Source of the DNA: Blastobasis lacticolella
Lineage: Eukaryota; Arthropoda; Insecta; Lepidoptera; Blastobasidae
NCBI GenBank assembly: GCA_905147135.1
Contig: LR990046.1
Coordinates: 14,662,501-14,726,500, forward strand
Reading direction: 5' to 3'
Length of the DNA: 64,000 nt
Shown here one piece after another: positions 36,358 through 48,600 of the stretch. Every line of letters starts with the position of its first letter. Positions within the stretch are counted from its first letter, which is position 1. A program made the translations under genes and the position numbers. The notes under the pieces are model-generated. The model saw only the letters and a program-made list of their open reading frames with translations, ran no database searches and was not told the DNA's origin.

Positions 36358-38397
36358 ATGACCGCCGAAATTACAAAAAAACATATTTTTGATATTTGGA
36401 CCTCAACTTCCAAAAATGAGCGAATTGATGCTGTTTTAGCTTTTATAAAAGGTCATTACCCTCAATTAATATTTTTGGAAGGTGCTATAAATGACATTAA
36501 GTTTTTTTTGAGAAGGTTATTTAACAAATTTAATGAAAAATGGACAGCATGCGGTAGGCATCGTGAACGCTTTTTAAACAAGAATTTGACTTGGTTGAAT
36601 GAGTGCATCAAATTACCAGATAATGTTTTAAATGAAATACCATCTACATCTGGCCATTCACCAGGTAGACCATACAAAAGTTTTGAAGAATGCTGCGATA
36701 AAACTAAAAAACGAAAAGTTCAGAATCTATTATTGTCTACGAGCCCTGAGGAAATTACGATTGCACATGAATGTAATCTTCGAAACGCAGGTAAACGAGA
36801 CTCTGCAGCTATCGTAAAAGAACTTTCTATGAGTTCACCTAAGAGAGGTTCCATCATAAAAAGCGTACTAAGAAGAATGAACAGTGAAAGCGTTCAAGTG
36901 ACTCTGTCGACCGATGAAGCATTAAGCATGATGGTAGATGCTGATTTATCAACCTATCAGTATGAGATTATACGTCAAAGGATAAATAAATTGGTTAAAA
37001 ACTTGTTGCCGTCTTATGACAGAATAAAAGAGGCTAAGAAAAAATTTTATCCTTCCAATAAAACCGTTACAGAATCAACGGCCACGTGTGAACTGCAATC
37101 ATTAGTTGATCACAGTATCGAACGACTTTGTGTGACTCAGAAAGAGGTTCTTGGGTCTATTGAGTGCTTGCAAAGTGGAGTAAAGGAACTATCACTGTTA
37201 ATTAAGTGGGGTTGTGATGGAGCACAACAAAAATCATATAAACAAAAATTTTATTCAGAAAATAAATTCGATGAAAACCTTTTTAGCATATCCATGGTAC
37301 CTATTCAGTTAAGGTTAAACGTTGAAGAGAATAATATCATAGTTTGGCAAAATCCAGCCCCTTCATCAACAAGGTACTGTCGGCCAATTAGACTTAACTT
37401 TGCTAAGGAGACTACTTCACTGATTAAAGAAGAGGTTGACGCGATACAACAACAAATCGATATGTTATCGGCCGTTGAAGTAAATCTAGATAATTTAAAT
37501 TTTTTAGTGAAACCTGTTTTTATGCTGACTATGATAGACGGCAAAATATGTAGTGCTCTATCTAATGTTTCATCCTCATCTCAAACTTGCTACATATGTG
37601 GAGCAAAACCTTCAGAGATGAATAAACCATATCTTATTTCGATGAAACCACTCGATCAAACTGCACTGTCTTTTGGGCTTTCTCCTTTACATTCCTGGAT
37701 AAGATTTATGGAGTGTATACTTCATATTGCCTACAGACTCGATATAAAAATGTGGCAAGTGAGAGGTCAAGAAAATAAAGATAAGGTTCAGACAAGAAAG
37801 ACACACATACAAACACGATTTAGGAATGAATTGGGTTTATTAGTGGATTTGCCGACTCAGCAAGCAGGTAATACCAATGACGGTAACACAGCACGCCGAT
37901 TTTTTAGAAGTGCTACTATCACTGCTGATATTACCGGGGTAAATTTAGAATTAATAACGAGGTTTCGTATAATTTTAGAAACTCTCGGGTCCGGTTTTAC
38001 TGTTGATTTAGATTCCTTCAATAGTTACACAGAAGAAACTAGAAACATATATCTTAGGGAATACCCATGGTATAACATGCCAGTAAGTGTGCACAAAGTT
38101 TTATTTCATGGGCGTGATGTTATAGCTTCGTGTATTTTGCCGATTGGCCAGTTATCGGAAGAGGCACAAGAGGCTAGAAACAAAGATAACCGAAGATATA
38201 GAGAATTCTTTACTAGAAAAACGTCACGAATAGACACCAATACCGACCTACTTAATAGGCTTCTTATATCGTCAGATCCCTTTATATCTAGTTTAAGGCT
38301 TATGATGAAGAGAAAACGAAGTCCTCTAGATCCTGAGGTTCTAAAATTGCTTTCTGTGCCAACCGTGAATGAGGCTGAAACTGAACTTATTGACTAA
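36358..38397 (+). CDS. Transib transposase (RAG1-core homologue), 679 aa
   Basis: A DDE recombinase that would excise the element and join it to a GC-rich 5-bp target. The start is chosen at MTAEITKK. In-frame ATG 36307 would add 17 residues, but it lies before a good splice acceptor. By-eye alignment to the RAG1 core is clear. D287 in KWGCDG equals RAG1 D600. D394 in MIDGK equals D708, with spacing 107 against 108. E605 in SEEAQEARNK equals E962. The zinc ligands also align: C411 and C414 in CYIC equal C727 and C730, and H579 and H584 in HKVLFH equal H937 and H942. VWQNPAPSS..YCRPI and NDGNTARRFF align with further RAG1 core blocks. The N-terminal ~250 residues are basic and should bind the terminal repeats. 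The frame has no stop or shift. Length fits full-size Transib transposases. Stop TAA is at 38395-38397. Confidence 0.93.
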   Translation: MTAEITKKHIFDIWTSTSKNERIDAVLAFIKGHYPQLIFLEGAINDIKFFLRRLFNKFNEKWTACGRHRERFLNKNLTWLNECIKLPDNVLNEIPSTSGHSPGRPYKSFEECCDKTKKRKVQNLLLSTSPEEITIAHECNLRNAGKRDSAAIVKELSMSSPKRGSIIKSVLRRMNSESVQVTLSTDEALSMMVDADLSTYQYEIIRQRINKLVKNLLPSYDRIKEAKKKFYPSNKTVTESTATCELQSLVDHSIERLCVTQKEVLGSIECLQSGVKELSLLIKWGCDGAQQKSYKQKFYSENKFDENLFSISMVPIQLRLNVEENNIIVWQNPAPSSTRYCRPIRLNFAKETTSLIKEEVDAIQQQIDMLSAVEVNLDNLNFLVKPVFMLTMIDGKICSALSNVSSSSQTCYICGAKPSEMNKPYLISMKPLDQTALSFGLSPLHSWIRFMECILHIAYRLDIKMWQVRGQENKDKVQTRKTHIQTRFRNELGLLVDLPTQQAGNTNDGNTARRFFRSATITADITGVNLELITRFRIILETLGSGFTVDLDSFNSYTEETRNIYLREYPWYNMPVSVHKVLFHGRDVIASCILPIGQLSEEAQEARNKDNRRYREFFTRKTSRIDTNTDLLNRLLISSDPFISSLRLMMKRKRSPLDPEVLKLLSVPTVNEAETELID

Positions 38398-38528
38398 CAA
38401 AACAAATTTTTTTCATACCGCTTTTTTTTTAATACAACTTCATTTTCTATCACTATTTATGTATTTTTATTTATTTAAATACCATTCAACATAATTATTT
38501 AACTACATCTATTTTTAAATTCAATTTG

Positions 38529-38567
38529 GATTTAAATCCCCCTAGATTGCGAAATTCCTACACTGTG
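38529..38567 (-). repeat. Right terminal inverted repeat, RSS-like
   Basis: On the minus strand: CACAGTG, a 23-base spacer, ATTTAAATC, identical in layout to the left end and differing from it at three spacer positions. No canonical AATAAA was seen between the transposase stop and this repeat. Confidence 0.92.
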
Positions 38568-38572
38568 CGCCG
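38568..38572. repeat. Target-site duplication, right copy (CGCCG)
   Basis: Exact copy of 35808-35812, immediately after the right CACTGTG terminus. Confidence 0.95.
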
Positions 38573-41500
38573 GGTTAATTTCGAACAGAGTCGTTCCACG
38601 GGAGATTTATTTCAATATTGAACCCGTCCTCCAGGTGTCGTTACCCCACGTCTTACGTGTGGCCATGTCTTTTACGATCTTGTCATATTCATTCACCCCC
38701 GCCTGAAACACCACCTATCTATGTACATTTAAGAGTTAATGCTCTCTTACGGTACCGGCTTGTTAATATCATGAATTTAACAGCGGTATACCGTAATAAA
38801 TAACTGTTGCTTATTTAAACATTTAATTATGCCCAAATTGCTATTTCAACCGCAAACGTGGCGATTAAGCGGTGAAAGTCCGAGTCTTGTAAATTTTCTC
38901 TCTCCGCGCAGACTTTTATTTCAAACAAGACGAGGTAGGTAGTTGCTTTTTCCACAAAAATGTTAAATTGGTTTGCGCACGGTGGGATCTTTTAAATCCG
39001 CTAGTGATTGCATCGTTTAGCTGAGATAGTGGTCATATTTCAGACCGCAACCTTCGAGAGGAGGCTAACGAATGGACTCCCATTTGTTTAACCAGACCGA
39101 CTCCTATTATCACAAACATATTTGTAAAAGTAATTTTAGTTTGTCCACGTGCGTGATAATATCAATCAAGTATGTAACGTAAGTGTTTAATATTGAAACA
39201 GTTTCATTACGTTGACAAACGTAAAACGTTAGCTTTGCAATTTCAATTAATTCATCCTTTATAAATAAACATAAGGAAGCTTGTCGGTCTAAGTAACAAG
39301 TTGAATACATTTATAGAGAATTTTTACGATGGAATAATGCCTATAGTAATTAGGGGGAAAAATTTTGAATTTTTTCTGTTTGGCGTCTAATGCGCTACTC
39401 GTGTCGGCCGTCATCACGCGTCGCGGGAGAAGTTCGTTATTTATTCACAGACTTTCAACTCGGCCGCTTTTACCAGCTTAAGACCTCTGCTGCTATTTGA
39501 GTAGAACCGGGAGCCGTTTTAGACGATCCACTTTATAGAATATCCTCCATCCTTTATGCACCAGGTGTCGTTCGGTGATGGTCACTTCTATTTCAGTGTT
39601 TTACCTATCGTCCATTGCTTATTTGTACTTTTCCTATATCGTACCGACTAGGGAAACTTATATGGAATCACTTATATCGGTGTATACTTGACTGGGCTAG
39701 CATGGGAGATATGGTCCGTTTTCGAAAGTGGTGTAATAAAATAGTTGGTTAATATGACGGGCCACAATCGGCAATCACATATTGGCCAAAAAGCGTCCAC
39801 GCGGTGTTGATTGTGACATTGTGTAGAGGGTGGCGGCGGCGCAGCGCGGGCGCGCGCCGCGGCCGCCACCGCCACCACCCGCATTTGTGATGCAAATTGT
39901 CGCCTCTGCCGCCGCGCTTCATGCCTCGCGCCTTGCCTGCCACAACCTCCGTAATTATTGTGAAAAATATTCATTTGTCTGCCTTTACACCTGCATTTAC
40001 ATAATGCAGCGGCGTCTGAACTTCATCAAGACTTTGCCCACTGTACAGTAACAAGATCGGTTGAGAAACTATTGACTTACGTTACGATCCGATAAAAACT
40101 ACTCGTGAGATAAGTTCCTCAATATCGTTCTTTTTTTCTTCTGCCTTGGGTAATCTGATATCACCGTTGCCTTGCCGACCCGTTAGTCGTAATCGCGGGA
40201 ATTCAATAGCTAACTGGCTGCAAGAAGTCTGTGAGAAGTTTCATGTGAACCTGTAGACGCAGACACCCGACGAACGTTATCATATTTCAAACGATTTCGC
40301 AAAACGAATAAATAAGAACGGAGGCAAGAAGCGTGCGGTGAAACCGAGTCGAAGCGTGGGTATTAGAAACGCTCCGATTACCGCGCTGAGACTGCCGCGG
40401 CCAAAGCGCCTGCGAGCGCGACGTCGTCGGGAGCTTGTTCCATAGTTCCTGACTGTCACTATTTGGAATTAAAAACGCTATGCAAAAATTTCCTTAAGTT
40501 TACGGCCAAAACTTTCCACCCTATTTTCCATAGTCCGAACTTAGATGCTCAACATTCTCAGTTCCACGAGCCAACTACTGTAAACTTGTTGCATCGTGTC
40601 GCTCGTACCACCACATCCGTTGCGGATTGTCTATATTTTACGACAATATTCCAAAATTTGTGTTTCTATTGTCTCGTCATTTATGGTTTTCGAAATTTGG
40701 TAACAATTCTAATTTCGTCCATGATGTTAGACCGCAGTAAGTCGGCACTTTGTCGGTGCACGTCTTTGCGGTCATGAATTGGCATCCATTATAAGCGTAT
40801 TAAGGGAAAGGTGAGAAGTTTGCCATTGGCGGACAGCGCAGCGGTACCGCTGCTGGCTTGACCGCGTTCCACTAACGGTATCCACTCCGAAGTATTTCTC
40901 TGGCTGCGGCGCGTGGCACACTTCGTGCGTGCATTCACCTCGCTGCCGGTCGCCATCTCCGGCTCCACTCCGCGAAGCACACACTAGGTGACACGAATTA
41001 CATGCCTACTTGCAACAGACGATGCGATGCTTCGTTTTATTCTAGATGTAGAGCACAACCTTATGAACAGAAATAGTATTTTAAATAGATTAGTTTTTAT
41101 TTTTAAGTTTTTATCTCAAAGATGAGTCCATAAAAACTTCCGTCATGGTCTGGCTAACGCAGGCCATCTTAGTTGGTTAGTGTAATTAGACACCCGTAAT
41201 TTTATTTCACTAGCCGCCGCGATTCATGGTCCGTATATTATTTACCAGAAGCAACCTCCGCGCAACTCTCTCTCGAAAATTCAAAATATAACGTTTCCGT
41301 GTGGCTGATTATGATGACTCGAAAACGTCTTACGATGTAAAACTTAAACGAGGGCTCAATGAATTTGGATCGCAATACCGTTACATGCCGCGGGTCGTCG
41401 CTCTGTTCGTTGAAGTAAAAGGCAATAGTCGGTATAATACGAGTGTAGCTATACATTTGCATACTTAAATTTTGAAGTGTGATCTTTTTGTTTTAGGAAC

Positions 41501-44500
41501 GTCGCATATTTAGATGTCGAAAACAGTTTAAATTCTTATCTTATACTACATTTACAAAACATAATAAGCGGAAAAATTAAGGAAGCCATTTCGCTATCCC
41601 TCCACCACGTCAAGCGGCATAATTATATTGACTTCGCCGGTTCGCCTTTCTTGTTTTCAGTAAATGACGTTGTGATTTTAATATTTCTGGAAAATTGTTT
41701 TGTTCTTCGCAACGATAGTTAAGCTTTTTTTTGCTGCTGTAACGAGGATCACGTTCGAGCCGTTTAACAAGGAGGGTTAGCCATCTGGTACATCGCAAGA
41801 TTTGTTACGGTCCTACCCCAAATTAGTTTAAGAGGTGTTGGCGTAGTGGAGCAAGTAGGTCCGGGGGTCGTTGCGTTAAGGGTCCAGTTAGCGGGAAATT
41901 GGAGCGGAGCCGGAGGTGCGAGCGGCTCCGACGCGCCACTTCATTACGCGGCCTCGTTACCCGCGGCCGCCGCGGGCTGCCTCCGCTTATGTCCCGCAAA
42001 CACTTTATGGCGCCGGCCATGCCATCACAGCGCGGCGGGCCATCACAACCCGCCCTTCAAACCCCCAAACATTACCGCATACTACGCGCAGTAGCCGCTT
42101 CGCAACGCCTTTCTACTCGCCATAATTCACCATTTTGGAAAATTGCCCCAAAATTAAAGTGTATGCTGTGAATTATTGGTTTTAGGAGAGTTATACCCAA
42201 CGAAAGTATAAACCGTATGCCGGCGCGGCCGCCTCCGCCCCGGCTTCTTGCGTGCGTATGATTACTCGCTCGCATTGCCGTGTAATATATTCACATTTTC
42301 ACCACCTTCGCATCCTTATTATTCTTTTCCGCTTTACTTTTCCACGTGCCATTGCAACCATTTTATTTCATGGGGTTGAAAGTAACAATAACATTAGTTA
42401 CCTTATAATTGTTTCATAAATACTTACATTTTACGCCTTTTTCCGTAGGAGTAGGCAAAGATAACATTGTTCCACTCGCTACCTGACAGTGATAAACCTC
42501 CTGTTACTTCCAGATTCATCTACCTATTCATACATACAGGACGGTTTAGGGTGCTCTTGATGTTGCTTTTATTTGAAATATTGACTTGAACGTGATACAT
42601 ACGTCTCGGAATTCCCCATCCAACAATTGCATTCACTCCTGCCACGTATATTTTTCGTTACTATCCTTTCATTAGAGAGACCAAACCAATTTCTTAAGGT
42701 GTCTTGCGTTTATGGTTTTATGCGTCGAAACGTCCGGGTCTAGAGAAATATTGTTTCAGCACGTTCCCTTTACAATATTCCGTAATTTATCTTTAATTGG
42801 TATTGAAGATCCTATTATCATGTTTCTTCTACCATATCCATGCTATATTTAGGTATATTTTTATTATTATTAATTGAGTGATACATAAATATACAGATTA
42901 TGAGATACATAAATACGGTCAAAGTATTTAACGCTTTCATGAGATGATATCAGACAGATATTTTTGAACCTAATGGGCACAACCATAACTTGTTTACTAA
43001 ATATAGAAAGCCAATGATGTCCTAGTAAATACCAAAACGTAGGATGATAAGACGGCAAGCGCGGGCGCGGGCGCGGTAACGAGCGGGCCCGCCAGCCAAA
43101 TCGGCCCTATCTAATGTCGCGTCTACGCCGCACACAAGCCGCTGGACGCGCGCCAACCAGAACACAAATCACACACCTTTCATATCATAATTAATATTAA
43201 TTAGGTGATCCATCAATATTGTAATTTTAATTGAGCAGACAGTTCCTTTGGTCGCAATGCGTAGTTTATCAAAGCGGTCCTGTTTACATTTAGTGCGACC
43301 CAATTTTTCGGTGACATGGAAATTAGTATTACCTGTAAATTTAATCTACAATATCATTTGATACTGGGGTAGTAAAGTAGTGAATACAAACATTTATGCG
43401 TACTAAACTACTAATGTCCGTAGTTTATCGTCAGTAGTCAACACGAGGGCTTGACCAACTTATTGTGTCACACATTCGATTCATCCGCTGATTTAGTGCC
43501 ATTTCCATTCTGTTCGCCAAGCGCATGTTGCGGTCCAAAACTAGGATAACTGACAAGCTATTTCAAATGTACTTTGAATACCATACCTACATTATTCTAC
43601 TTTCAAGCCACTACGCCCAATAATCCATGGCACCGTATACTTTTGCTGTGACGTCTCTTTTACATGATTTATACGGCATTTCTTGAGCAAGGTGTAGTTT
43701 AGAATGAAGTGCGGTTTCGAAACAAAGCTTGTTGACTCACATAGCGCGGCTTATGATGCTGAAAGTCCGGATTCTTGCGGCCGTGTTGACGCCGGACACG
43801 TGATCCCTTTAAATCCGCGTGTCGCAAATGTACTCCGCATCCCTCCTTATTATTATTCCACTGTTTCGCCACCGCCTTGCGCGGCGTTCAGTTTAAGCTC
43901 AATGGCCTTTATTATCCGCCTTTATTGCCGTTAACTTGTCACGTTGAAAAAGCTTGTTTTAAAAAAATAGTTTCCCCCCGGGGAGCAAACAAAACTGCGG
44001 TTATTGTATCAATAAGTCGAGGGGTAAGCAGTTGGGGTGCGACAGCTAGGTGCGGCCGCGTCGTCAGCGGCGTGATGTGGTGTATTTACGAGCGGGGCGC
44101 GCCGCGGCGGCCCGCGGGTGCGCCGCTAATTTTGATAAAAGCATCGCCGGCCGCACCCGCGCCGCCACCCTGCCCTGCACGCCCATATCTCGCGCGGCCA
44201 CGCTCCACTATCCATTTCACCGCACCCACACCTCTTCCACACCGTGCACTTTCTCCCTTCCGTCGCTTGCCTGCATCGATGTATTTTTGTGACTGCAACG
44301 TCAATAAATATTTACTTCTTCCTTGTTTTTCCCGGTACTCCTAGAATTCTTGACTGGGGCGATATTAAATGCTCTGTCGTGGTTGTGAATGAATGGTTCA
44401 GAATTTTAATGAAGGAACATACACAGACATACATTTAGAAAACCCGATGCAAAATCAGAAAGCAATAATAAATATGTAAACATATTATGTACAATGATTG

Positions 44501-44929
44501 TAGAGAAGCAGTGAACTTGGCGTACATAGTATCTCGAAATAGTTGCAGCGGTGTCGATGTTGTAAAATCGACATGCAGGATAGCATTCGTACTGTTGGAC
44601 CAACCACTTCTCAACTTCCATTCCATTGAGATAAGAAACAGGCAGGTTAGCTAAGACTTCCATAGACAAAAAAATTTGTAGCAGCGTTGTTGGGGAAGCC
44701 CTATGTTCGGCAGAGGAAGTCTTGCGGCTGTGATGACGATGATGATTTTCAACACCGCGATATCTGTCAGTACACATACATAACAAAATACTACATTGTA
44801 TCGTCCTCGCCAGATCCAACAACAGCGACTAGTTTGATTTGAAACTGTTTATAGGTAAATGTTCTGATTCTGGTCCAGGTTGTGGAATGTTATAAGACTC
44901 GCATAATCAATAACTTTTTTTGCGTTGAA
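38573..44929. other. Non-coding with GC-rich islands
   Basis: GC-rich islands lie at about 39830-39920, 40380-40430, 41885-42060, 42215-42250, 43055-43150 and 44040-44225. Frames over the islands are open on both strands and low in complexity. The 138-codon minus-strand frame at 44406-44822 has no motif I recognise. No gene is supported. Confidence 0.45.
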
Positions 44930-45660
44930 TGCGTTACGCACCTTCCGTCGGCGGGAGACGAAGGGCCTGTCTGAGACTACCGGCGCTCGCCGGTCTATCC
45001 ATTAAACCCTGCGGCGGTCCTGCATCGTCTGAAAGGAGGTATCATGAGAACTGCAGTAGCCTTGTCCTCCACGACACCTCCGACGACCGCCTGCCTTACA
45101 CGGCGCCCGCCTTGGAGGGGATGGAAAGTTTGGAAGCGCCGAACCATTCCCATCCACGGCGATGAAGGCCCATGCAATACAGGCGGAGGTCCCCTAGCAC
45201 CTTTGGCCTGCTGATCATCACCGGGAACGTTCGTCTTCTGCGTCTGCAGAGTGGTGGCGCAAGAGGGTCATCCTCCCGCTCCCTCTCTCGCTTCGCTGTC
45301 TTTTTCTGCGAGATTATGTCCTCTCAGAAAGCGACTACGGCTCCCCAGTTCCAGACTTGGCGATAATTACACTTGGCAGCTCAACGTCTGGCCTATGCAG
45401 GCCGTGAGGGTGTGTTGTGCTGTGTCCTCTACTACGCCACATTTGTGGTCCAATAGAGCTTCCTTCCTCCTGATTCGGTGCAGGTACGACTCGAAACACC
45501 CGTGTCCGAATAATAATACCTGCACCAAACGGTAGAATCGGAATACATGCGGACGCTCAACCCAGTCCTCGATAACGGGACAATCGTGTCGAGCGTTCGG
45601 TGTCCAAACTGCTCGCAAGCCATGTCCGCCTTCCAAAGACGGAACATAGTCTCGCGAGCT
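44930..45660 (-). pseudogene. R1-like non-LTR retrotransposon, C-terminal reverse transcriptase relic
   Basis: The minus-strand frame at 45367-45636 contains QVLLFGHGCFESYLHRIRRK then CGVVEDTAQHTL. This matches the cysteine/histidine-rich C-terminal block of R1-clade ORF2 proteins (usually LTGHGCF..YLHRI.R...C..C....DTA.HTL..CPAW). Further downstream on the same strand, around 45300-45320, EDIISQKKTAKREREREDD matches the following segment (VM.QKE.AER.RE). A last piece at 44995-45177 continues towards the end. Stops, frame shifts and the missing upstream domains make it a 5'-truncated dead copy. Confidence 0.7.
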
Positions 45661-48600
45661 TACTCGCCATACAGTCTCACGCTCGTCACACTAATGTGGA
45701 CAGTGTAGAATTCCACTAACGTGGAATCTGAGAATGATAATAAAATTTAAGGTCAGCACGCTTAGTTACATAATAGTTTATATGAGTTTGTATGGAGCAA
45801 AAGGTACTTGGGCGCGCTAATTGTCAATATATAATATTACTAGAGCGAAGGAGTTAGCGCCGCGCTTCTGATTCTCACAAGTACAAACTGCCGTCCTGTC
45901 CTTTGTTTAGAATATGTTAAAGGTATTAAGGATGCCTAGAAACAGACAGACGTGAATACCTACATTGTTTCGTCATAAAAATTACTACAATATTATTTTA
46001 TTAACTACTGCAGGTTCCCCGGGGTTTTTACACCCGTGGAATTTTAAACTTTGTGAACTTTCCCATGGGAAGCGTTTTCTTTTCCGCAATCAAAATTGCC
46101 CTTTGTCACACACTCTTCCTTCTTTATTATTAGTGAAAGAGCTTTCGAAAGTCTTTTAAGGTGCATAGGCAATGTGCTTACAAAGGTTTGCTTATATGGA
46201 ATATTAGTAGGTCGCTATAGATTTTACTCATTGTTTAATCATATTCTTAATAGTATTACCTTAATACAGCCAAATCTCTAAATTGTCATATTTTGAAGAA
46301 TAATTCGATAAACATTAGAAAGCCATTCACATACATGGTTATATTAAGGTTAGGCATACTATTATAAATATTTGCCGATACCGGTTTAACGGGTACCTCC
46401 TTGGGCACCAATCTTGATCAAAATTAATATTCGGAACAAGACTAATCTCAGATCTGATGTAGAAAAATAAATAAAATAATGTAGATATGTAATTAAAGGG
46501 GACACGCCAGTAAATACGCGTGGGTAATTTATTTGAATACTTTAAGCACAGATACTTGTAAAAACATACCCTTATACTCGTACATTTGTTTTAAGATTTT
46601 CGGGGCTGTTCGCTACCTATTTCGCACTGTTTATCGGGGTTATCATCAGTGTTTTCATAATTTTTAACCTCAATATTTCAAAGCGGTTGCAAATTCCATC
46701 AATTTTGTAAGTATACCTATTTATCCTATTAGATTCTGAAAGGATTCGTTTTACGTACCATTATAATATGAATTAAGATTAAATAAAATTGTATTGAAAT
46801 TCTGGCAGGGCGTGGGCAGGGGGCGTGGTCTCGCTCCGCCCAGCCCAACTCGGCCCGCCCTCGCCCTTTGCCACCTTTTCCCTGAAAATCTAAGTGATCC
46901 TCCCAAAGTTAGGTATGTAATCAAACAAATATTATACCTACTTCGTTTTATTTTCACCGTATCAGGGCAGAGCATTTTACATAAAGCTACGTCGCATCAA
47001 TCGCCCATAATAAGTTAGGCCAATTACTTGTACCTTGATATGCTTTATAAAGGTTTTGTGTAGATTGTCTGTGTTATAAATACATATTACCTACCTACCA
47101 CATTGTTCATACTCGCAACCTCGTTTAGCACGAGTTGTCAGAAGTCATTGTGTTTCTCGAAAGCGTTCTAAAAATGATTACTTTGAAATTGATTACATTT
47201 AGGAGCTGATAGAGAAAGAGATGAGCGCGGCCGGGGTCGCAGCCCGCGGGGCAGATAAACTCGTTAGAGCGAGATACGGCGGCGCACGGGCGCACGCCAG
47301 CCGCAGCCACTCGCGGCATCCGCGTAATCTCGTTCCTCCCCGGTCCCGTCACTTCCGATTCTCTCCAAATTACCTTTGTACTCGATCGACAATCTAATTC
47401 GCTACCGGGTAAAATGTTTGTCTTGCAATTGTACCTCCTCGCTCCGCGGATTCGAGTCCCGTTCAACAGGCGCTCCTCGAGAACACATTTAAACGGCGAG
47501 GTGTCGGCGGATGCACGTAGCACGTCGGTCGCCGCTAAAAGCCTGTTGTTGACGCAGCGTTCGGTTCGAGAGGCGCTGCCAGGTTCTCGTCCTTGTAATT
47601 GATTGCTTTGTCGCGTAATTTGTTTGGCGACCCCCGCGTCCTCGCGGGAGGCGCGCGGCTGGCGGCTCATGGTTCGTCCTCTCGTCATCGCCTCCGTAAA
47701 TAATAAATATCGCCGCCGCCGTCGCGGCCCCGCCCTGCCGGCTCGCGCCTCGCCACCTCGCCCGCCCGTGACGCGGCATCTACTTCTGTCCTTTACCGTT
47801 GATGAATCGCACCACCACCCTGGCCTAATGGTCACTGTATTATTACATAGCTCGTAATTAAAAGCCGCACCTCATTACTCATGGTAGCGAGATGCGGCCT
47901 TTGCCGCATTTTGTATGATACGTAATTCAACCAGTAATTATTAATTTTACTATCCGACTATACTGTCAGATATACCCTCCTCTATCTAGTACCGTTGTAG
48001 CAATTCCTATAAGTTGATGTATTGTTGCTGTACGTTTTTTATTTATAATATTTATTTTCTAATCTAAGTCAATCTACATTATAAACCTTATCTAATAGGG
48101 GGTGACAAAGGAGCAAGCTGGTCACCTGATGAAAAGTGACCACCGCCGCCCATAAATAATAATAATAAATAAATAAACGTTTATTTTCTCCCATTAATTT
48201 ACGGTTCACAATTTACATTTTATTTATAGGCTGCGACACCTGGGAAATCGCGAAGACCAGTTGCCATTGCCATTGGATTCTAATATGTCGATAAAACAAG
48301 AATTACCTACATTCCTGGACAATAAATAATTACTAGTGGCCAGCTATTACATGGAAGTTTATTTACAAATTCAATAATTATTTTATCTCATGTTTAATAA
48401 TTTAGAGACATTGTTGTATGATAAATACTTGCAGCGTCTTATAAACCGCATGCTCTGTCCAGAGCGTATCGGAATGCGTGCCAATGTTGCCCATGAATTT
48501 GTAAAATATACATATAAGACGAGGACGTGGGCCGAGGTTTATTAAATATTAATGACCAAAACAACTGACCTTTGCTCATTAATATTTATATTGTCAGTAT

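Larger units (their letters stand above)
35813..38567 (+). mobile_element. Intact autonomous Transib DNA transposon
   Basis: A complete 2755-bp element. It is bounded by a perfect CGCCG target duplication and 39-bp terminal inverted repeats (35813-35851 and 38529-38567) that differ at only three positions. Both termini begin CACAGTG. A single long frame encodes the transposase. Transib is the cut-and-paste superfamily from which the RAG1 recombinase core evolved, and an active member is known from the moth Helicoverpa zea. Near-identical ends, an exact duplication and an unbroken frame point to recent insertion. The element is clearly more AT-rich than the GC-rich island around the insertion site. 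Confidence 0.95.

Noticed and set aside
37681..37740. LHSWIRFME in the Transib transposase as the site of the second catalytic aspartate (which would be mutated to Trp)
   Set aside because: This motif lies after the CxxC zinc ligands, whereas RAG1 D708 lies before C727. The correct equivalent is D394 in MIDGK, which is intact.
44406..44822. 138-codon minus-strand open frame
   Set aside because: No recognisable motif. It has one moderately hydrophobic stretch near the C-terminus, but nothing else separates it from chance in AT-rich DNA.
47125..47835. 236-codon minus-strand open frame
   Set aside because: It crosses a GC-rich island where other frames are also open. It is R/A/G/S-rich with no domain and has no splice or start context.
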